Assembly: GCF_036013745.1 (NCBI RefSeq)
Contig: NZ_CP107880.1
Coordinates: 1,922,001 to 1,986,000, forward strand
DNA length: 64,000 nt
Direction: 5' to 3'
Origin: Streptomyces sp. NBC_00483
GTDB lineage: Bacteria; Actinomycetota; Actinomycetes; Streptomycetales; Streptomycetaceae
Positions 58,731 through 64,000 of the stretch are shown here, piece by piece (position 1 is the stretch's first letter; the number at the start of each line of letters is the position of its first letter). The notes beneath the pieces were generated by a model that saw only the letters and a list, made by a program, of their open reading frames with translations, was not told the DNA's origin and did no database searches. The position numbers and the translations under genes were made by a program.

Positions 58731-58759
58731 GCAATCCCTTCACCTCTCTCGTACGTATA
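58731..58759 (+). promoter_or_regulatory. ECF-type autoregulatory promoter of the sigma gene
   Basis: GCAATCC (58731-58737), 16 bp, CGTATA (58754-58759). Same motif and spacing as the divergent lipoprotein promoter. The predicted start is at or next to the GTG at 58767. Confidence 0.65.
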
Positions 58760-58766
58760 AGGGGGC

Positions 58767-59360
58767 GTGGAACTGTTCTCGCGGGCGGATCGCGCCGACG
58801 ACGCCTCGCTCGTCGCCGGCTTCGCCCTGGGCGACGAGCAGGCGGCCGTCGCCTTCGTACGCCGCTTCCAGGACGCGGTGTACGGCCTCGCGCTGTCGGT
58901 CATCCGCGACTCCGCGCTGGCCGAGGACGTGAGCCAGGAGGTGTTCGTCCGGGCCTGGCGGGCCGCGGGCAGCTACGACGCCCGCCGCGCCTCGGCCCTC
59001 ACCTGGCTGCTGACGATCACGCGCAATGCCGCCATCGACGCCGTACGCGCCCGCAGGCCCGTGCCGGTGCTGGCCGAGACCCTGGAGCGGCTGCTCGACG
59101 TAACCCTGCAGAGCGAGAGCCCGGAGCGCCTCGCCATGGTCTCCCTCGAAAGCGAACGTGCCGTCCGACGGTTGCGCGCCCTGCCGGTCGAGCAGGCCCG
59201 CGCGGTCGCGCTCGCGGTGCTCGGCGGGTGCACGGCGCAGGAGGTGGGCCGCCACGAGGACATCCCGCTCGGCACCGCCAAGACCCGGATCCGGACCGGC
59301 CTGCGGAGGTTGCGTGAGGCGTCGAAGGAGGAGAGCCGCGATGGCACACCACCCCGATGA
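58767..59360 (+). CDS. ECF RNA polymerase sigma factor (SigK-like)
   Basis: This 197-residue ECF sigma factor has region 2 as FVRRFQDAVYGLALSVIRD then AEDVSQEVFVRAWRAAGSYD, with TWLLTITRNAAIDAVRARR after it. Region 4 is ARAVALAVLGGCTAQEVGR then IPLGTAKTRIRTGLRRL. It is followed with a 20-bp overlap by a zinc-finger, one-helix membrane anti-sigma factor, the SigK/RskA-type arrangement. The GTG at 58767 gives the normal N-terminus. It probably recognises GCAATCC-N16-CGTAYA, present before itself and before the divergent lipoprotein, making a small self-activated regulon. Confidence 0.88.
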   Translation: MELFSRADRADDASLVAGFALGDEQAAVAFVRRFQDAVYGLALSVIRDSALAEDVSQEVFVRAWRAAGSYDARRASALTWLLTITRNAAIDAVRARRPVPVLAETLERLLDVTLQSESPERLAMVSLESERAVRRLRALPVEQARAVALAVLGGCTAQEVGRHEDIPLGTAKTRIRTGLRRLREASKEESRDGTPPR

Positions 59361-59994
59361 GGACGAGCTGGTCGCCCTCGCGCTCGGCACGCTCCCCGGT
59401 GGGCAGGACGAGCTGCTGCGCCACCTCTCCCTGTGCTCGAACTGCCGCTCCGCCTACGACGACCTGTCCGCGGCCGTCGACAGTGTGCTGCCCGCGACGC
59501 CCGCGCTCGCCGCCCCGGCAGGGTTCGACGCACGGGTCCTTGAACGCCTCGACGTGCACCGCCCGACGCGGCGCCGCGCGCTGCGGCGGCCGGCTCTGCT
59601 CGTCGCGGCGGCCGTGCTCGCCGGCGTGTGTGCGGGAGGCGCCGGCGCCACGGTCCTCGGCCACCTCGGCGGGGGAAACCCGCCCACGGTCACCGCGAGC
59701 GACCAAGGGGCCGCGCTCGTCACCGGCTCCGGGACGGCGGTGGGCACGGTCGAGCCCAGCCGCGTCGGCGACCGGCGCGTGGTGGTCATGCAGCTCGCCG
59801 ACAGCGGCGCCGGCGGCTACTACACGTGCCGGCTCCTGCTGAAGGACGGCTCCGTCCGCGACGCGGGCCACTGGTGGCTGCCGTCGTCCGGGCGGGCCAC
59901 CTGGATCGCCGACGGAGCGGCGAGCTCGATCGACCGGGTCGACCTGGTGGACGCCAGCGGTCGGGTCTGGTCGTCCGCCGACCTGGACGGCTGA
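59341..59994 (+). CDS. Membrane anti-sigma factor (RskA-like, zinc-finger N-terminus)
   Basis: The 217-residue protein has an N-terminal anti-sigma zinc motif (HLSLCSNC, His-x3-Cys-x2-Cys), one membrane helix (LLVAAAVLAGVCAGGAGATV, ~85-105), and an extracytoplasmic RskA-like domain with conserved aromatic/Gly residues (GGYYTCRLLL, GHWWLP). It should hold the ECF sigma at the membrane until a signal triggers regulated proteolysis. The start lies 20 bp inside the sigma gene, so production is coupled. Confidence 0.87.
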   Translation: MAHHPDEDELVALALGTLPGGQDELLRHLSLCSNCRSAYDDLSAAVDSVLPATPALAAPAGFDARVLERLDVHRPTRRRALRRPALLVAAAVLAGVCAGGAGATVLGHLGGGNPPTVTASDQGAALVTGSGTAVGTVEPSRVGDRRVVVMQLADSGAGGYYTCRLLLKDGSVRDAGHWWLPSSGRATWIADGAASSIDRVDLVDASGRVWSSADLDG

Positions 59995-60023
59995 CGCCCG
60001 CCCGTCGCGGAGCCGGCCCTCGG

Positions 60024-60818
60024 TCAGATGAAGTTGAGCGCGGCCGCGCACCCCACGCCGCCGGCCAGCATGAACACCGGCATGAGCACCTTCAGCTCGA
60101 TCCAGCTGCCGGCCCGGAACCGCATCAGCTTCGGCGGCCCGATCGGGTACCAGCGCTTGCGGCCGATCGGGATGGGCCACAGGATCGGGCAGCCCGAGAC
60201 GGTGAGCGCGTCCCCGATGTCGTGCATGAGCGCGCCGAGCACGATCGGCAGGCCCAGCCACAGGTACTCCTGGCCGGGGTCCGTGAACAGCCAGTCCGAG
60301 CCGTTGCCGGGCTGGTCCAGGATGCCCGCGAGAATCCATGCGCTGGTCGCCGCGAGCAGCCATACGAGGAGGTCGCTGCTGTGACCGCGGGCCGCCCGCC
60401 ACAGCAGGCCCTCGATGGCGAGCACCATGTGCACGAAGAGGATCCCGAGGACGGCCCAGCGGCCGCCGAAGATCGCCAGGGCCGAGGCACCCGCCCCGAT
60501 GAGGACCGCCCAGACCCACGTGTGGGTGAGCGTGCGGTGACCGCCCGAGCGCCGGGGGTCGCCCTGCATCCGGGTCCCCTTGTAGACGGAGTACGAGAGT
60601 TTGTCGACGATCTCGCAAAGGCCCCGGGAGATCGGGCCGAAGGCGCCCGAGATGGTCGCCGACTTGTGGTCGAGGTCCGGGGCGAGCGCGGCGCCCGCGC
60701 AGATCAGTGCTCCGACGAGGAGGACAGGCCACGGCATCGGGTACCCGGCCGCCGTTGTCGCCGCCCCCACCCCCAGCCAGGCCGCCGCTCCTGACAACGA
60801 GTGTGCCGGTCCCATCAT
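60024..60818 (-). CDS. DUF457 / YdjM-like membrane metal-dependent hydrolase
   Basis: The 264-residue polytopic membrane protein has the DUF457 pattern: PAHSLSGAAAWLG at the N-terminus, LAPDLDHKSATIS (metal-binding DxDH), GGHRTLTHTWVW (HRxxTH), and HDIGDALTVSGCPILWPI near the end, with several hydrophobic helices. Homologues include YdjM. The catalytic role is unproven. The double ATG at 60818/60815 follows GCGGAA. It is divergent from the helicase gene over a 193-bp gap without other features. Confidence 0.85.
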   Translation of the reverse strand: MMGPAHSLSGAAAWLGVGAATTAAGYPMPWPVLLVGALICAGAALAPDLDHKSATISGAFGPISRGLCEIVDKLSYSVYKGTRMQGDPRRSGGHRTLTHTWVWAVLIGAGASALAIFGGRWAVLGILFVHMVLAIEGLLWRAARGHSSDLLVWLLAATSAWILAGILDQPGNGSDWLFTDPGQEYLWLGLPIVLGALMHDIGDALTVSGCPILWPIPIGRKRWYPIGPPKLMRFRAGSWIELKVLMPVFMLAGGVGCAAALNFI

Positions 60819-61011
60819 GGCTGTGTTCCGCCCCTGTTTCTGTTGTGCCGGCCGCGCGCGATGTACCGACATGTCGCTTGTTGCTGCGCCGAGTTGCCCC
60901 GTGAGGGCCGCGCGCGTGCTGACGCCCCGTCGGCGACCCAGCGTAGCCTTCGTGATCTTCGCTCCGACATCCGATTGCCGGATCGAGCCGGATGGCAGGC
61001 AAGATGGTTCC

Positions 61012-63525
61012 GTGACCCTTATCGATCAGCTCCCGAAGACCGCCGACCCGGACGCCCTCTACGACGCCTTCGAGTCGTGGTCCGAGGAGCGCGGGCTCAC
61101 CCTCTATCCCCACCAGGAGGAGGCGCTGATCGAGGTGGTGTCGGGCGCGAACGTGATCGTTTCGACGCCCACCGGGTCCGGCAAGTCCATGATCGCCGCC
61201 GGTGCGCACTTCGCCGCGCTGGCCCGGGACGAGGTCACCTTCTACACGGCGCCGATCAAGGCGCTGGTGTCCGAGAAGTTCTTCGAGCTGTGCAAGCTCT
61301 TCGGCACGGAGAACGTCGGCATGCTGACCGGCGACGCCTCCGTGAACTCGGACGCGCCCGTCATCTGCTGCACCGCCGAGGTCCTCGCCTCCATCGCGCT
61401 GCGCGACGGCGCGCAGGCCGACATCGGCCAGGTCGTGATGGACGAGTTCCACTTCTACGCGGAGGGGGACCGCGGCTGGGCCTGGCAGATTCCGCTGCTC
61501 GAACTGCCGCAGGCGCAGTTCATCCTGATGTCGGCGACGCTCGGCGACGTCTCCATGTTCGAGAAGGACCTCACGCGCCGCACCGGCAGGACCACGTCGG
61601 TGGTCCGCTCGGCGACGCGCCCCGTACCGCTCTCGTACGAGTACCGGCTCACGCCGCTCACGGAGACGCTGACGGAGCTCCTGGAGACGAAGCAGGCGCC
61701 CGTCTACATCGTGCACTTCACGCAGGCGCAGGCCGTCGAGCGCGCGCAGGCGCTGATGAGCATCAACATGTGCACGCGCGAGGAGAAAGACCAGATCGCC
61801 GAGCTGATCGGCAACTTCCGGTTCACCACCAAGTTCGGCCGCAACCTCTCCCGTTACGTACGCCATGGCATCGGTGTGCACCACGCCGGCATGCTGCCGA
61901 AGTACCGCCGCCTGGTGGAAAAGCTCGCCCAGGCTGGCCTGTTGAAGGTCATCTGCGGCACCGACACCCTCGGCGTCGGCGTCAACGTGCCCATCCGCAC
62001 AGTGCTGTTCACCGCCCTCACCAAGTACGACGGCACACGCGTGCGGACGCTGCGCGCGCGAGAGTTCCACCAGATCGCGGGCCGTGCGGGTCGCGCCGGG
62101 TTCGACACGGCGGGCTTCGTCGTGGCGCAGGCACCCGAGCACGTCATCGAGAACGAGAAGGCGCTCAACAAGGCAGGCGACGACCCCAAGAAGCGCCGCA
62201 AGGTGGTCCGCAAGAAGGCCCCGGAGGGCTTCGTCGCCTGGACGGAGAGCACCTTCGAGAAGCTGATCGGCTCCGACCCGGAGCCGCTCACCTCGCGCTT
62301 CCGTGTCACGCACACGATGCTCCTGTCGGTCATCGCCCGCCCGGGCAACGCCTTCGACGCGATGCGGCACCTCCTCGAGGACAACCACGAGCCGCGCAAG
62401 GCGCAGCTGCGGCACATCCGCCGGGCCATCGCGATCTACCGCTCGCTCCTGGACGGCGGCATCGTCGAGAAGCTGGACACGCCGGATCCGACCGGCCGCA
62501 TCGTGCGCCTGACCGTCGACCTGCAACAGGACTTCGCGCTCAACCAGCCGCTGTCGACGTTCGCCCTCGCCTCGTTCGACCTGCTCGACCAGGAGTCGCC
62601 CTCGTACGCCCTCGACATGGTCTCCGTCGTGGAGTCCACGCTCGACGACCCGCGGCAGATCCTGCACGCCCAGCAGAACAAGGCGCGCGGCGAGGCCGTC
62701 GGCCAGATGAAGGCGGACGGGGTCGAGTACGAGGACCGGATGGAGCGCCTCCAGGACATCTCGTACCCGAAGCCCCTGGAGGAGCTGCTCTTCCACGCCT
62801 ACGACACCTACCGGCAGAGCCACCCGTGGGTCGGCGACCACCCGCTGTCCCCGAAGTCCGTGATCCGCGACATGTACGAACGCGCCATGACCTTCACGGA
62901 GTTCGTGTCCCACTACGAGCTCGCCCGCACCGAGGGCATCGTCCTGCGCTACCTGGCGAGCGCGTACAAGACGCTCGACCACACGGTGCCCGACGACCTG
63001 AAGTCGGAGGACCTGGAGGACCTGATCGCCTGGCTCGGCGAGATGGTGCGCCAGGTCGACTCCAGCCTCCTGGACGAGTGGGAGCAGCTCGCCAACCCGG
63101 GTGAGATGACCGCCGAGGAGGCCCAGGAGAAGGCCGACCAGGTCAAGCCGGTCACGGCGAACGCGCGCGCCTTCCGGGTCCTCGTCCGCAACGCCATGTT
63201 CCGCCGCATCGAACTCGCGGCGCTCGACAACGTCGAGGAACTCGGCGAGCTGGACGGCGACTCGGGCTGGAACGCGGACGCCTGGGGCGACGCGATGGAC
63301 AAGTACTGGGACGAGTACGAGGACCTCGGCACCGGCCCCGACGCGCGCGGCCCCAAGCTGCTCATGATCGAGGAGGACCCGGAGCACGGGCTGTGGAAGG
63401 TCCGCCAGACCTTCGCGGACCCGAACGGCGACCACGACTGGGGCATCAGCGCCGAGGTCGACCTCGCGGCATCCGACACCGAGGGCCGTGCCGTCGTCCG
63501 GGTCACGGACGTCGGTCAGTTGTAA
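61012..63525 (+). CDS. DEAD/DEAH-box RNA helicase with DUF3516 (Ski2-like)
   Basis: This 837-residue superfamily 2 helicase has the Q-like LYPHQEEALIEV, Walker A STPTGSGKS (residues 51-59), DEFHFY (Walker B) near 144, ILMSATLGD, GVHHAGMLPKYR, and motif VI QIAGRAGRAGFDT. A long DUF3516 C-terminus follows, found in actinobacterial Ski2/Dob1-like helicases thought to act in RNA turnover or ribosome-linked processes. The GTG at 61012 is preferred because the fold starts directly after it; the longer frame upstream crosses the promoter gap. Followed by an 82-bp gap and the thioesterase. Confidence 0.9.
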   Translation: MTLIDQLPKTADPDALYDAFESWSEERGLTLYPHQEEALIEVVSGANVIVSTPTGSGKSMIAAGAHFAALARDEVTFYTAPIKALVSEKFFELCKLFGTENVGMLTGDASVNSDAPVICCTAEVLASIALRDGAQADIGQVVMDEFHFYAEGDRGWAWQIPLLELPQAQFILMSATLGDVSMFEKDLTRRTGRTTSVVRSATRPVPLSYEYRLTPLTETLTELLETKQAPVYIVHFTQAQAVERAQALMSINMCTREEKDQIAELIGNFRFTTKFGRNLSRYVRHGIGVHHAGMLPKYRRLVEKLAQAGLLKVICGTDTLGVGVNVPIRTVLFTALTKYDGTRVRTLRAREFHQIAGRAGRAGFDTAGFVVAQAPEHVIENEKALNKAGDDPKKRRKVVRKKAPEGFVAWTESTFEKLIGSDPEPLTSRFRVTHTMLLSVIARPGNAFDAMRHLLEDNHEPRKAQLRHIRRAIAIYRSLLDGGIVEKLDTPDPTGRIVRLTVDLQQDFALNQPLSTFALASFDLLDQESPSYALDMVSVVESTLDDPRQILHAQQNKARGEAVGQMKADGVEYEDRMERLQDISYPKPLEELLFHAYDTYRQSHPWVGDHPLSPKSVIRDMYERAMTFTEFVSHYELARTEGIVLRYLASAYKTLDHTVPDDLKSEDLEDLIAWLGEMVRQVDSSLLDEWEQLANPGEMTAEEAQEKADQVKPVTANARAFRVLVRNAMFRRIELAALDNVEELGELDGDSGWNADAWGDAMDKYWDEYEDLGTGPDARGPKLLMIEEDPEHGLWKVRQTFADPNGDHDWGISAEVDLAASDTEGRAVVRVTDVGQL

Positions 63526-63607
63526 TTCCAAGGACGGTCGGACGGTAGATTCCGGCCGCGCCCCTGCGCCGGTCCCCTCCGGCCGCACACACGAGAGAGA
63601 TCCACCC

Positions 63608-64000
63608 ATGACGAATCCTGCGGAGCGGCTCGTCGACCTGCTCGACCTGGAGCAGATCGAGGTCAACATCTTCCGCGGACTCAGCCCGGACGAGTCCCTC
63701 CAGCGCGTCTTCGGCGGACAGGTCGCGGGCCAGGCCCTGGTGGCGGCGGGACGCACCACCGAGGGCGACCGCCCCGTGCACTCGCTGCACGCGTACTTCA
63801 TTCGCCCCGGCCGCCCCGGCGTGCCGATCGTGTACCAGGTCGAGCGGATGCGCGACGGGCGCTCGTTCACCACGCGGCGCGTCACCGCCGTGCAGCAGGG
63901 CCGCACGATCTTCAATCTCACCGCCTCCTTCCACAAGCCCGAAGAGGGTGCCTTCGAGCACCAGTTGCCGCCGGCCCGGCAGGTTCCGGATCCGGATTCG
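63608..64000 (+). CDS. tesB: Acyl-CoA thioesterase II, TesB family (3' end outside the window)
   Basis: The first 131 codons of a TesB-type double-hotdog thioesterase: LFDLEQIE-like start (RLVDLLDLEQIEVNIFRG), RVFGGQVAGQALVAAGRT, HSLHAYFIRPGRPGVPIVY and DGRSFTTRRVTAVQQGRTIFNL. It hydrolyses acyl-CoA to free acid and CoA. The frame is open to the window edge; the full protein would be about 290 residues. GAGAGA precedes the ATG. Confidence 0.9.
   Translation, partial: MTNPAERLVDLLDLEQIEVNIFRGLSPDESLQRVFGGQVAGQALVAAGRTTEGDRPVHSLHAYFIRPGRPGVPIVYQVERMRDGRSFTTRRVTAVQQGRTIFNLTASFHKPEEGAFEHQLPPARQVPDPDS

Noticed and set aside
59017..63936. 1,639-codon minus-strand frame
   Set aside because: It overlaps the sigma/anti-sigma pair, the DUF457 gene and the helicase in antisense or in another frame; composition is that of a shadow frame.

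Overview
The window is a piece of a high-GC actinomycete chromosome, almost certainly Streptomyces. Codon third positions are nearly all G or C. GTG and TTG starts and 4-bp ATGA/GTGA gene overlaps are common. It also carries Streptomyces-typical gene sets: a WhiJ-like XRE / DUF397 / ATPase cluster, a cysteine leader peptide before a sulfonate operon, an ECF sigma / anti-sigma pair and a DUF3516 helicase.

Layout. (1) 1-723: 3' part of a nadC paralogue. (2) 735-7341: a 6.6-kb segment with two paralogous MFS exporters around an amidohydrolase, and a SpoIIE-type phosphatase. (3) 7285-39327: a 32-kb defence island. (4) 39271-64000: ordinary chromosome. It holds yjbQ, a sulfonate-uptake operon behind a leaderless Cys-rich leader peptide, a flavin monooxygenase, an MltG-like protein, a MarR/ABC-exporter pair, a large FAD/Fe-S oxidoreductase, a Tat-exported GH109-like protein, an L,D-transpeptidase, a heterodimeric ABC transporter, a lipoprotein/ECF-sigma/anti-sigma regulon, a DUF457 membrane protein, a DUF3516 helicase and the start of a TesB thioesterase.

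The islands are delimited by three direct copies of a 57-bp sequence that encodes the last 18 residues and stop codon of YjbQ. The right copy (39271-39327) is the real end of intact yjbQ. The other two (735-791 and 7285-7341) are orphan gene ends. This is the footprint of integration into the 3' end of yjbQ, apparently twice in tandem. No integrase is present in the window.

The island is built around a class 1 DISARM system: drmD-drmMI and drmA-drmB-drmC, all on the minus strand with 4-bp overlaps inside each block. The two halves are pulled apart. Between them sit a second, convergent full-length drmMI-like methyltransferase, an AbiE toxin-antitoxin pair, a PIN toxin, a decayed WhiJ-type cluster and a protein with sigma-region-4-like and HARE-HTH-like segments. 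The two methyltransferases form an inverted pair sharing a 264-bp tract of about 96% identity. One of them carries a block of clearly lower GC starting just after its catalytic NPPF motif, where target recognition is expected. Upstream of drmD lie a DUF4365 nuclease with an overlapping gene of unknown function, a DUF262/DUF1524/alkyltransferase-like fusion, and a divergent RelE-like/UvrD-type helicase. My best candidates for something undescribed are this expanded DISARM locus with exchangeable methyltransferase specificity, and the DUF262-ATL fusion protein.

All calls come from reading the sequence and from family knowledge. No database search was run.
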